From Pholis gunnellus (taxonomy: Eukaryota; Chordata; Actinopteri; Perciformes; Pholidae), in assembly GCA_910591455.2 (NCBI GenBank), contig OU342817.1, positions 1,697,480 to 1,761,479 of the forward strand: a stretch of 64,000 nt of DNA. The letters run 5' to 3'. The notes beneath the pieces were generated by a model. That model saw nothing but the letters and a program-made list of their open reading frames with translations, was not told the origin of the DNA and searched no databases. Below, piece by piece: positions 53,459 through 64,000 of this stretch. The position numbers and the translations under genes were made by a program. Position 1 is the stretch's first letter; each line of letters opens with the position of its first letter.

Positions 53459-56400
53459 CTAAAAACTTAATTTGAAGAGGAAATGCTCGATTGCTTTTTT
53501 AATGATTTCAATTAACCGTTGGAGCAATGGGCCGCTTTTCTCAGCCTCTCGTCTGGCCCATATTTCCTGCTGATTCGTCAGTTTTTCAAGTTCCTCTTTA
53601 GTTTCTCTTTCACGAGATTCCCTTAACTTATTCTGCTTCTCCATGTCATCCTTCACTTCCCTCATTTGTTGCTCAAACTTTTCCTCTAGTTTCTTCTTCA
53701 GCTCCTCCTCCTCTTTGCGTATTTGCTCTTCTTTCTCTTTAAGGATTCGTTGTTTTTCCTCTTCAACCGCCTTCTCTGCCCTCTGGAACATTTCAGTGGT
53801 GTAATGGCTTCCTTCGTTCATCCTTATTATGTTTCTGATCTTGTCGAGCAGCTCGCTGACCTGCGACTGATCCTTCACCTCGTTATTGAAGACGTGGTAG
53901 TGGCCGTTACATTTGTCCACAAGTTCCATCAGTTCTTCACTGTCCTTCAAGAACTCCTCAATAGGTTTCCCTTTGAGCAGGTCACCGTGGGTAAAGAGAA
54001 CCATGCTGTATCTGTCTGCTCCCTCTCCAAACAGTGTCTGAATCTTCTGCACTGTTTTCTTTTCTTCTTCTGTGTATCTGCCCAGTTTGATGACGACCAG
54101 GAAGACATGGGGTCCAGGAGAAGCATAATACATGCACCGGACTATTTCTTCATAAGTTTCCTCTTCAACAGTCCTGGTGTCAAACAGACCCGGAGTGTCA
54201 ATAACAGAAACCTTTTGCCCGTTCACTTCACCAAAGGCCTTTTCACAGACTTTAGAGAACGAATTAGGGGAGAACTCTGATTCAAAGATCTTTTCTCCCA
54301 GAATGGTGTTTCCTGTGGCGCTCTTCCCAACTCCGGTCTTCCCCACCATCAGAATCCTGAACTCCTCAGTGTTGTCGCAGGTTGTTTTGGTCGAGGGTCT
54401 ACTGTCACAGGTTGTTTGGATCGAGGTTCTACTGTCACAGGTTGTTTGGATCGAGGTTCTACTGTCATAGGTTGTTTGGATCGAGGTTCTACTGTCACAG
54501 GTTGTGGTAGGTTGAAACCAAAAGACTGAAACCAAAAGAACTGAAAAAACAATTAATAATCTGTGTCTTCATATAATGTTGTTCAATGCAGTTCCACAGA
54601 AGACTTTCCATAAAGAACCCTTCATGACTGTGAAAATAACCCAAGGATCCTCTAAACCCCCTCCTACCTGCACCTTTACAACTTCAGTGTGATGTCATCA
54701 AATTAAACTATAAGATCCTGAAATTCAAAATTACATAACCACAAATTATATATGAAACACTGAGCACTACGGGACAATTTGATGGCTGTAAATTTTAATT
54801 TTATTTTAAAAAGTCCTCTCTCTCTCTCTCACTCACACACACACACAGACACACACACACACACACACTTGAATATGTTTATTACTTGTATCAACATATG
54901 TAACAATAATCTATAAATCAATGAATTGGTGTAAAAAGGTGAAGGAGAGTGATGGCCCTCAGCTTCTGCTTCAGACACAATTAGTTTAACAATTTAACAT
55001 TAAATTAAATGTAGTTTGCCACCTAAAGAGACTTTGATATAAAGAAACTGAAGTGAACAAGGTCTGTCAGAAGCTGTCACTGCTCTTTCACCCCATAGTG
55101 GAGCTGAACACATGAAGATCCGGCTGATTGTATTAAATTCATTCTGAAGTCTTTATCATAGTAATATCTACCAGAGAAAGTGATCGAATCCCTGTTTGCA
55201 AACTTGAGAGATGAACAGTGTATTTAGCTATATGATATATTTAAAGACGATGAAAGATCAAATGAAACATACAGTGACCTCCAGAATCATTGGCACCCTT
55301 AGTGAATATGAGCAAAACAGGCTGTGAAAAAATGTCTTTGCTGTTTATCCTCTTGGTCTTTCACTCAAAATAATCACAAAAATCTTAACTTTTCATTGAA
55401 CAAATGTTGACATATAAAACATGATTGCCACAATTGTTGGCACCCCTAGAAAATCTCATGATTAAAATCTAACTGAAGTATAATTCCAGTCATATTTTAC
55501 ATTTTTAAGTTCACCTGTTTGATGAGGAACTCTTCAGTGGTCAACCATGACTTCCTGTTTCACTGGGGTATAAATATGAGGTGACACAGGCCAAATTCCC
55601 TCAGTCATTCATCACTGAGGGAAAGACCCGAGAACACAGTGACGATGTGCGACGAAAAGTTGTTGAGCTGCACAAATCAGGAAAAGGATATAAGAAAATC
55701 TCTAAACAGTTGGAAATACCCATTTCCACTATCAGGGCAATAATGAAGAAGTTTAAAGAGACGGGAGATGTTTAGAATCAGCCTGGAAGAGGACGTGTGT
55801 GTACATTGAGCCCACGCACCGTGAGGAGGATGGTTCGACTGGCAAAAGAATCTCCAAGGATCACAGCTGGAGAACTGCAGAGGTTAGTTGAGTCTTGGGG
55901 TCAGAAAGTCTCCAAAACTACCATCAGACGCCACCTACATCACCACAAGTTGTTTGGGAGGGTTGGCAGAAAAAAGCCTCTGCTGTCAATCAACAACAAA
56001 CTAAAGCGCCCACGTTACTGGGACTTTCAATGGGACCGGGTTATATGGTCAGATGAGACCAAAATAGAGCTTTTTGGCAACAAACATCAAAGGTGGGTTT
56101 GGCGTAGACAGAAAGATAGCCATACAGAGAAGCACCTCGTACCCACTGAGAAGCATGGTGGCGGATCTTTGATGTTGTGGGGCTGTTTTTCTTCCAAAGG
56201 CCCTGGACATCTTGGTAGGATACATGGTATCATGGACTCCATCAAACACCAGCAGATATTAAATGAAAACCTAACAGCCTCTGCCAGGAAGCTTAAAATG
56301 GGCCGTGGTTGGACCCTCCAGCAGGACAATGATCCAAAGTACACCTCAAAATCCACACAGAAATGGTTCACCGACCACAGAATAAAGGTTTTGCCATCAC

Positions 56401-58031
56401 AGTCCCCCGACCTAAAGCCCATAGAACATCTGTGGGATGAGCTGAAGAGGAGAGTCCACAAGTGTCGGCCTCGGAATCTGAAGGTTCGAGCAGGGGTCAC
56501 CAACCTTTTTGAAACTGAGAGCTACTTCAAGGGTACTGAGCAGTACGAAGGAATACTTGTTTGATACAAACTTCCTGAATAACAAAGTTGCACAGATCAC
56601 ATTTTAATAATAATAATATATGTGAAGAGACTGTCTGATCACATGTCAATGTTAATTATTCCTCACAATAATTATTAACAATGATTGTGTATTTTGTTCA
56701 AAATCACACCTGTTATATTTTTGTACAAATTATCACTTCTAACATTTTTTAGGAAATCATTAAGTGTCATATCTTCAAATCATGTCTCGTTTGTAACCAC
56801 TACCTTCGTAACATGTTTGAACAAATCATGAACTCTGTCCCATGTTTATACAAATGATCAGTTATGTAAGATAAAAAAAATAAACTCTTTCACATTTTTA
56901 AATGAATCCTATTACATCAGTACTAATCACCACATTTTGGGAAGTCTGGGTCAACTTTGCATTGCGCAGTGAAGCCTGCATGCCGGCCTGTAGTCTGTAG
57001 TCACCGACACCAGCTTTATTTTGGGAACCTTTTTCTCCACGAAGAAACTAGTAAAAAGTCTCGTCTACAGCCGAGGGGGGGGATCCAAGCCTGCGAGGCA
57101 CGCGAGCGTCTTTGGGTGCCTGCGTTCAAACCTCTAGTCTGGGCCTCTTCAATCGTACTGCGTTGCCTCGCCTCTACTCCCGTCACCCACGAGTTGTTGC
57201 CCCGCGGCCTCTTCCGAGGACTGACGGACCTGACGGCGGGGTGCGCTCGCGGCGCGTCCGGCGCCAACGGGAAGCGCCCGCCATTCGGAACTTGAAAACC
57301 TAGTGCGGTGCGGCGGCCTCTTCCTTTTAAAATCTACATTAATGCAAGCGTGTTTGATTAAAAAAAAACAGAAACTACCATTCTTAGACGGAGCTCCATA
57401 GGGACTAGTGCTATTTTTAGAACATGCCTTGCGGGACTCACATGGTCCCTGCGGGCGACCAGGTGCCCGCGGGCACCGTGTTGGCTACCTCCGTTAAATC
57501 TAGAGAGATCCTGCATGGAGGAATGGTCTCAGATCCAGTGCCATGTGTTCACCACTCATCACGCATTAAAGGAGAAGACTCAGAGCTGTTATCTTGGCAA
57601 AGGGAGGCTGCACAACATATCAAATGGAGGCGTGCCAATAACTGTGGCACATATATTTTTGAGAAAAATATTTGTTTCATGATAACAATTGAATGTTTCT
57701 TTCAATTATGTTACTTCAGTTAAAGGTGAGATTTTTGTGAATATTTTGAATGAAAGATCATGAGGATAAACAATAAAGACATTTTTGTCGCATCTCGTTT
57801 TGCTCGTTTTTACTAAAGGGTGCCAATAATTCTGGAGGGCACTGAACTATAATTATAAACTGATGACAAATACAAACTCACAAAGTAGGATGATAAAACT
57901 GAGCACACAAAAGACAAACAATAGCTCACATATTAGGCTGTGATCAGAATATTATAGATCATCAATAGATACAAATAATTATAAATACAGGTTGATATTG
58001 ACTTACAGTATTTGTTGGTTATTCCTCCCAT
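53459..58031 (-). CDS. GIMAP/AIG1-family GTPase, unit B, 363 aa
   Basis: Coding exons 58031-58007 and 54525-53459 join in phase to 363 residues. The GTPase domain is nearly identical to unit A: GKTGVGKS, DTPGLFD, and THGDLLKG in place of NKxD. The coiled coil differs slightly, and the C-terminus is LLQRLIEIIKKAIEHFLFKL, an amphipathic/hydrophobic helix unlike the end of A but shared with C. The N-terminal 10-residue repeat has four full copies. The intron holds the second Tc1 copy. Start choice as in A: ATG in the 25-nt exon, same leader and acceptor (58061). Confidence 0.88.
54382..54504 (-). repeat. 30-bp coding minisatellite in GIMAP B
   Basis: Four full units of the TTCDSRTSIQ-type repeat, one more than in A. 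Confidence 0.9.
54817..54868. repeat. (CT)n(CA)n microsatellite in GIMAP B intron
   Basis: Counterpart of 46579-46650 with fewer CA units and interruptions. Confidence 0.85.
55581..57666 (+). pseudogene. Tc1 transposase, stop codon and insertion (unit B)
   Basis: Same protein as unit A but with a TAG at 55773-55775 where A has AAG, directly after KFKETGDV. The frame resumes through the DDE core (IWSDETK, DNDPKYTSKS, HLWDELKRR) to about 56490, where the second insert begins. The C-terminal remnant follows from about 57499. Confidence 0.9.
56491..57498 (+). mobile_element. Second hAT-type insert, nested in Tc1 B (about 1 kb)
   Basis: Begins CAGGGGTCACCAACCTTTTT, a common hAT start, immediately after GGTTCGAG, exactly where the other hAT sits in Tc1 A. 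The right part CGGGCACCGTGTTGGCTACC resembles the usual hAT end GGCACC...TTGGTGACCCCTG but is decayed. Flanks TTCGAG and TCTAGAG are eroded versions of the CTCTAGAG target. The interior is AT-rich except for a GC-rich block at 57060-57310. No transposase was seen. Confidence 0.75.
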
Positions 58032-58061
58032 GTTTGAGTTGTAGAGAGTGGATGTGCTGCT
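58007..58061 (-). other. GIMAP B exon carrying the start codon
   Basis: Same as 49394-49448: acceptor CACAG, 30-nt leader, ATG at 58031, donor GTAAGT at 58006-58001. Confidence 0.8.
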
Positions 58062-58809
58062 CTGTGAAGGACAGAAATAAGGTTCAGACTCTTGCAACGA
58101 TGCATCTTGTATTAAATCTTCATGCAACAAACCACACCCATAAAACTCAGAGACTAGAGGTGTTCATGTGTTTAGTTCACAGGCTGTTTTAACATCCTGT
58201 TCTCTATTTGAACGGTTACTTCTGTTAACAGCAAACAGCAAACCCTGTTCACCCCTCCCATCAGCATTTACAATGAATGACTGCAGTTCATTTAACCCTT
58301 GTGTTCCTATCGTTCTGTAAAAAGGACTCGCCTTCTCTAAACCCATAAACAGCTATTTTACATGAAGAAACAACCTGTTGATTATCAAACCTTGTGAATA
58401 TCTGGGTTTTGTCTCCTCACAGTTCACATAAACTGAAGAGAAACAACAACAGTCAACAATATTTCTCATATTTGCAGCACACAGTATTTGTTCTACAGAA
58501 TCATATACATCATATCAGTGTTTTATAATCATTGATGTATTGATGTGTTCATCACTGTGCAGCTGGTAAAGATGAAGACAACTTCAACTACTTTTTAACT
58601 GTCGAGTGGTTTGATCCTCAATAACATCATTTATTAGTTGATTCACATTTAGTATCATTAATGTGAATCTGCACAGTAATTAGTAACTGATAATAATAGT
58701 ATTTGAGTAGGAAGTACAATGTTTGCATCTAAAATGTCGAGGAGTTCAAGTTTAAAGCAGCAGAATAAAGGGATACAAAAGTAACGTCACACTTGTGAAA
58801 GATCAAATG

Positions 58810-59130
58810 TGGACAGTTTGTTAAAAACGGCTAAAAACTCAGAGTCATGACGTCATGACAACGAGAGAGGGAGGTTTAGTGTTTACTTACTTATTCAGTG
58901 AACTGTCTCCTCCGGAAAAATATATGTTTGAATCTCTTTTGTGTTGTTGTTGAGTTAGTTTCTGTTTCACTTTAAGGTTACAGTTATACAAGAGGGTAAC
59001 TCCCGCTGTTGAACTTCTTCTTCTTCATGTTTTTTGGCGGTTGGTAACTCGGTAAAGGCGCAATGTCGCCACCTAGTGGTTCGGAGTATGTTTACCAGAA
59101 ATTGTTCATTTTCCAATGTCGACAAAATAC
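58810..59130 (-). promoter_or_regulatory. Copy P2 of the ZNF622 5' region, candidate GIMAP B promoter/exon 1
   Basis: Nearly identical to P1: TGACGTCA at 58848-58855, donor GTAAGT at 58890-58885, then ACAGTTCAC and the CTCCTCCGG stretch. It lies upstream of GIMAP B on the same strand, about 820 bp from the acceptor at 58061. Confidence 0.45.
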
Positions 59131-59325
59131 TTTTTACTCCACTACATCTCAGAGGTACATGTTGTACTTTTACTGTACTACATCTCTGAGTAAGAATTTC
59201 ACATTTTATTTCACTACATCTCAGAGGTACATGTTGTACTTTTTACTTCATGTCTGACAGTTTCAGTTTCTTCTCATATGACAGTTTTTCATCCCCTTCC
59301 TGTCCAGGTAAAACCACGTATCTCC

Positions 59326-59811
59326 AATTGTCTTGATGTTGAATGTTTGTGATAAACTGAAGGATGAAGGGTGGACCCGTTCCATTTTATTTGTTCATGG
59401 ATGGGTTCACTGCTATCTGAAGGGAGGACCAGAACCTTTTGAGAACTGGTGAAGTTTTAGTTGGTTTGTATCTGTAACATCACCGCTAGATGCTGCCAAA
59501 TTACACACTAGACCTTTAAGATGCATTTTATTTCAAATATTTAAATGATACATTTTCCAAACTTTCTTTGAGTTTAATGTCGTGGAGCACAACAGCAAGC
59601 TCCTAAACGACAGGTCTGCATCTTGGAGAACAAATATCACACGATTAAATCAAAACTAACTGCAATTTCTATAGAATGAAATACTTATTGAGTAAATGTT
59701 GTTATTACATATCAGGCCCAATGAGAACAAACAAAGACTGGAATGTGAATATTAATGAATCAAAACAGTTAATTAAGGCTGCTGCAATCCAGCATCACAA
59801 AGCTAAAAACT
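59326..59811. other. Unit C spacer, shortened
   Basis: Contains one copy of the 51-bp minisatellite unit (about 59330-59372), then a junction to the right half of the MITE (ends 59519). About 2 kb present in units A and B are missing. Confidence 0.65.
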
Positions 59812-61821
59812 TCATTTGAAGAGGAAATGCTCGATTGCTTTTTTAATGATTTCAATTAACAGTTGGAGCAATGGGCCGCTTGTCTCAGCCTCTCGTCTGG
59901 CCTCGTCTTCCTGACTCTTCCTCAGTTTTTCATTTTCCTCTTTCATTTCTCTTTCACGAGATTCCCTTAACTTATTCTGCTTCTCCATGTCAGCCTTCAC
60001 TTCCCTCATTTGTTGCTCAAACTTTTCCTCTAGTTTCTTCTTCAGCTCCTCCTCCTCTTTGCGCATTTGCTCTTCTTTCTCTTTAAGGATTCGTTGTTTT
60101 TCCTCTTCAACCGCCTTCTCTGCCCTCTGGAACATTTCAGTGGTGTAATGGCTTCCTCCGTTCTCCTCCATTATGTTTCTGATCTTGTGGAGCAGCTCGC
60201 TGACCTGCGACTGATCCTTCACCTCGTTATTGAAGACGTGGTAGTGGCCGTTACATTTGTCCACAAGTTCCTTCAGTTCTTCACTGTCCTTCAAGAACTC
60301 CTCAATAGGTTTCCCTTTGAGCAGGTCACCGTGGGTAAAGAGAACCATGCTGTATCTGTCTGCTCCCTCTCCAAACAGTGTCTGAATCTTCTGCACTGTT
60401 TTCTTTTCTTCTTCTGTGTATCTGCCCAGTTGGATGACGACCAGGAAGACATGGGGTCCAGGAGAAGCATAATACATGCACCGGACTATTTGTTCAAAGG
60501 TTTTTTTCTCATCAGTCCTGGTGTCAAACAGACCCGGAGTGTCAATAACAGAAATCTTTTGCCCGTTCACTTCCCCAAAGGCCTTTTTACTGTCTTTAGT
60601 CAACGAATTAGCGGAGAACTCTGATTTAAAGAACCTTTTTTTCAGAATGGTGTTTCCTGTGGCGCTCTTCCCAGCTCCGGTCTTCCCCACCATCACAATC
60701 CTGAACTCCTCATTATTGATGTAGGGTGTTTTGGTCGAGGGTCTACAGTCGTAGGGTGTGGTAGGCTGAGACCCATCGACTGAAAAAGAAGAAAGAACAA
60801 TTCATGCTCTGTGTCTTCATATAATGTTGTTCAATGCAGTTCCACAGAAGACCTTCATAAAGAACTCTTCATGACTGTGAAAATAACCCAAGGATCCTCT
60901 AAACCCCCTCCTACCGGCACCTTTACAACGTCAGTGTGACATCATCAAACTAAACAATAAGATCCTGAAATTCAAAATGACATAAACACAAGTTATATGA
61001 GCACACTGAGCACTATGGGACAATTTTATTTAAAAAAAGTCCTGACCTGATCAGCTCCATTTTTAACAAAAACTGAATAACTAATAAATAACTTTCCTGA
61101 CTTGCAGTTTGTTCCTATATTTAGTTGTAATCCTCTGCACACCAAACAGAACAACATCTCTTTGGATCTTGAAACCATGTCCCACCACAGCCACTGAAAT
61201 GTGGGGTCCCACTGCGCTTCCTTTGGGTCTCAGTAATAAACCTTCCATGACGGCACAAGTCGCAGCTTTTCAGAAACCCGGTGAAACACACTGAGCAGAT
61301 GCATCCATTTCCAAATAGACATATTAGTTGCTTGCTTTGACATAACCACGAGGGTTATAAAGTATAGCATGGATTTAACTAGTTGAGGTATTTTGCCTAC
61401 TGTAACATTATAAGTCAATGAATTTACAAAAAAATAAAAAACAGATAGCTTTTGGCTCATGCTGATTAACTCCAGGGAAGTGAAGAAGAGTTCAGTATAT
61501 CCAGCATCCAGCTGCAAGAGTGAGTTGCAGCCAATGAGCCGAGGCCTGTAAAGGCCTTTCTATGGACGGCATGATGCACAACTACTTGAGTCAGTCCACA
61601 GAGCCCTGAAGCTCTTCCCCTGCTGCTGCACATACTGCTGTTTGCTTGTTTATTAATATTAAAAATGTCGCTTTTCCAAATTGCACCAAATTCGACAATG
61701 CACATCCTTGGGTCCCCAGGACATACCCACATAGGCTAGCATTATACACACAGAGATTCCTTGTTTTATGATTAGATATGTCTAATTTAACTTCAATCTC
61801 TCTCTCTCAAACACACACACA

Positions 61822-61875
<54 letters not shown>

Positions 61876-62411
61876 GAAGGAGAGTGATGGCCCTCAGCTT
61901 CTGCTTCAGACACAATTAGTTTAACAATTTAACATTAAATTAAATGTAGTTTGCACCTAAAAAGACTTTGATAGAAAGAAACTGAAGTGAACAAGGTCTG
62001 TCAGAAGCTGTCACTGCTATTTCACCCCATAGTGGAGCTGAACACATGAAGATCCGGCTGATTGTATTAAATTCATTCTGAAGTCTTTATCATAGTAATA
62101 TCTACCAGAGAAAGTGATCGAATCCCTGTTTGCAAACTTGAGAGATGAACAGTTTATATGATATATTTAAACACGATGAAAGATCAAATGAAACAGACTA
62201 TGCAAACTTAAAAAGTAGGATGATAAAACTGAGCACACAAAAGACAAACAGTAGCTCACATATTAAGCTTTGATCAGAATATTATAGATGAAAAGTGAGG
62301 ACTGCAAAAAAAAAAAAAAAACCCCATTGTTACTCGTGTCATCAATAGATACAAATGATTATAAATAAAGGTTGGTATTGACTTACAGAATTCGTTGTTT
62401 GTGTCTCCCAT
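59812..62411 (-). CDS. GIMAP/AIG1-family GTPase, unit C, 330 aa
   Basis: Coding exons 62411-62387 and 60779-59812 join in phase to 330 residues. It starts MGDTNNEFFDGSQPTTPY. The P-loop is GKTGAGKS (A and B have GKTGVGKS), followed by DTPGLFD and THGDLLKG. Coiled coil and C-terminal helix (IEIIKKAIEHFLFK) are as in B. Only one copy of the N-terminal 10-residue repeat is present. The G1-distal segment reads ILKKRFFKSEF where A and B have ILGEKIFESEF. The intron has no Tc1 and differs more, so C is the more distant paralogue. No P copy is seen upstream within the window. Confidence 0.88.
61798..61868. repeat. (CT)n(CA)n microsatellite in GIMAP C intron
   Basis: Counterpart of the tracts in units A and B. 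The sequence just before it (about 61030-61795) is not found in A or B and has no recognised feature. Confidence 0.85.
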
Positions 62412-62441
62412 GTTTGAGTTGTAGAGAGTGGATGTGCTGCT
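62387..62441 (-). other. GIMAP C exon carrying the start codon
   Basis: Leader and ATG (62411) as in the other copies. The acceptor region is slightly altered (CTTCACTACAG), and the donor GTAAGT is at 62386-62381. Confidence 0.8.
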
Positions 62442-64000
62442 CTGTAGTGAAGTACAGAAATAAGGTTCAGACTATTGCAACAATTTATCTTTATATGAAA
62501 TCTTCATGCAACAAACCACACCCATAAAACTCAGAGACTAGAGGTGTTCATGTGTTTAGTTCACAGGCTGTTTATTGATTGAGCCTAAACTAGAAAGTAT
62601 TGACAGCAAAGTTGATGTGTTTTTGAGCACTTTTGTATCTTTTGTATTAAAGTCAGTCCTGCCTTAATAAACAGAACAAGAGCATAACTGTTTGCTTAAT
62701 GTCTCACAGAATCCACAAAGATACGATGACTTTGAGTGTTCAGACATCTTCTTTTGTTATATTCAAGTCAAGGCAATTTCATTCATAACGCCCAATATCA
62801 TGAATCACAAACTGTACAGAATACGACACCTTCTATCCTTCAAACTTTGATCAAGAAAAGTAGAAACTCCCCAAAAAACTTAAACGGGGAAAGGAAGCGG
62901 AGGAGAGATGCTCCTCCAACATTGCAAACATTATATTATGGACAATCAGCATAACAAGATTATAGCAAAACAATTCTACAATCTGACAGGTTTCAAACTG
63001 CAGCCGGTCTACAGTCTAAACACAACACGAGAGGAAACGTTGGGTGTGATCTCATCAGGTCCAGGTGTCTTTATTTTTTATTTTTCAACCTTTAAATGAT
63101 TGACTGCTGTGAGTCACACCCTTGATTGTCCGATTCTATCTTTAGACAGCTTCAACATCCAGTTCTCCTGCATTTGAACGGTTCCTTTTGTTAACTGAAA
63201 ACCACAAACCCTGTTCACCCCTCCCATCAGCATTTACAAGAAATGACTGCAGTTCCTTTAACCCTTGTGTCGTCTTAATGTTCTGTAAAAATGATCTGCC
63301 TTCCCTAAACCCATACAAATCTATTTTACAACCCTGTGAAGCCTGACACATCAAATAATATTCAGAAAATTCTGAGTTTTTGATATTGAAGTGTTTATTG
63401 GACCTTAAATACATATATATATATTTCTTTTGATTTACCTATAAGATATTTTTTTGTATCACATTTGCTACATCAGGCATATTTAGCAATTTATTTATCA
63501 CAACAATGTTTATTTTAGAAACAATAACAAATGATGTTCATTGCTTTTGGAACATTTGGAACAACTGAGAATCCAGAGGGTTTTTATACTGTGCTCTGGC
63601 ACACAGGGCCAGTGTTGCTAATGGCCTCAGGTATTTCCACTCTGCCTGACGACCCTCTGCCACACCTGCAAGGAAGGCAGCCAAACGAACAGGCAGACAG
63701 GGCAGAGAGGGCCGTCACACATTTCCCACAACACTGTACCTTTTGCCATCTAAAAGTAAAAACAAAATGATTGTTTCCTCTGAGTTTCTTTTTTTTTAAA
63801 CAAGCAATATAACAAAAGATTATGATAGCCAAGGATTTGTTATTATATATATATATAAAACAAATTTCCACTCAATATGTCGTACTATGACATTTCTACC
63901 TTTAATTAGTTTAAAATTAAATGATCAAAAGAGTGTATTTGGCATTGTGATATGGCATAATCCAGATTGCATGATGAAATACAATACAAGGATTTACAGG
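62442..64000. other. Region upstream of GIMAP C
   Basis: From 62442 to 62577 it follows units A and B. It is then interrupted by about 570 bp absent from them (62578-63147) and resumes as CATTTACAAGAAATGACTGC-type sequence to about 63350. The rest is AT-rich with (TA)n at 63412-63421 and 63845-63857. No gene was recognised. Confidence 0.5.

Larger units (their letters stand above)
55272..57844 (+). mobile_element. Tc1/mariner element in GIMAP B intron
   Basis: Same position, orientation and ends as the unit A copy (TA before CAGTGACCTCC, right flank AA), so the insertion predates the A/B duplication. It is enlarged by an insert of about 1 kb. Confidence 0.92.

Noticed and set aside
57060..57310. 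Ribosomal RNA fragment
   Set aside because: GC content suggested rDNA, but I could not match any rRNA core sequence, so no rRNA feature is called.
63142..63414. Small gene encoding a protein with LKELQSFLVNADGRGEQG
   Set aside because: A similar frame occurs at 58164-58346 and the DNA is a repeated spacer segment; no domain, start context or splice signals.

Overview
The window is vertebrate nuclear DNA and almost certainly comes from a percomorph-type teleost. It holds intron-rich genes with GT/AG splice sites, long (GT)n, (CT)n and (GA)n tracts, Tc1/mariner and hAT transposons, teleost-type MITEs, and the gene neighbourhood MYO10 - MARCHF11 - ZNF622, which is also the order on human 5p15.1 (from memory). 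The assignment rests on protein similarity judged by eye and on splice phase. For every spliced gene the exon lengths add up to whole codons.

Layout. (1) 1-4612: intronic or upstream sequence of MYO10 with no recognisable exon. (2) 4613-16590, plus strand: the 20 last coding exons of unconventional myosin-X, covering IQ motifs, single alpha helix, acidic/PEST region, split PH domain, MyTH4 and FERM. A long 3'UTR follows, to about 19.1 kb. The motor domain lies before base 1. (3) 33533-20822, minus strand: MARCHF11, a RING-CH membrane E3 ligase in four coding exons, tail-to-tail with MYO10. Its introns hold a curious AT-rich fold-back repeat family (21.3-21.9 and 25.75-27.7 kb) and a 350-bp polypurine tract. 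(4) 33.5-38.1 kb: intergenic. (5) 42290-38164, minus strand: ZNF622/ZPR9, six coding exons plus a likely non-coding first exon. Its last 3' splice site is made by a microsatellite. (6) 42.2-64 kb: a tandem array of about 8.3-kb units, each with one GIMAP/AIG1-type GTPase gene on the minus strand (A 45244-49418, B 53459-58031, C 59812-62411). Units A and B are near-identical and carry the same Tc1 transposon in the GIMAP intron. Each Tc1 copy was later hit at the same target site by a different hAT element. Unit C lacks the Tc1.

The most interesting signal is at the unit boundaries. The 5' end of ZNF622 (first-exon splice donor, a TGACGTCA site and flanking sequence) is copied at about 50.2 kb and 58.9 kb, in the correct position and orientation to be the promoter and first exon of GIMAP A and GIMAP B. 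An immune GTPase array may therefore run from duplicated copies of a housekeeping-type promoter, or ZNF622 may have adopted a GIMAP promoter. This is inference and needs transcript data.

Functionally the genes are independent: filopodial motor tail (MYO10), vesicle/Golgi membrane ubiquitin ligase (MARCHF11), ribosome-biogenesis zinc finger (ZNF622) and lymphoid-type GTPases (GIMAP). No operons, CRISPR arrays, tRNA or rRNA genes were found.
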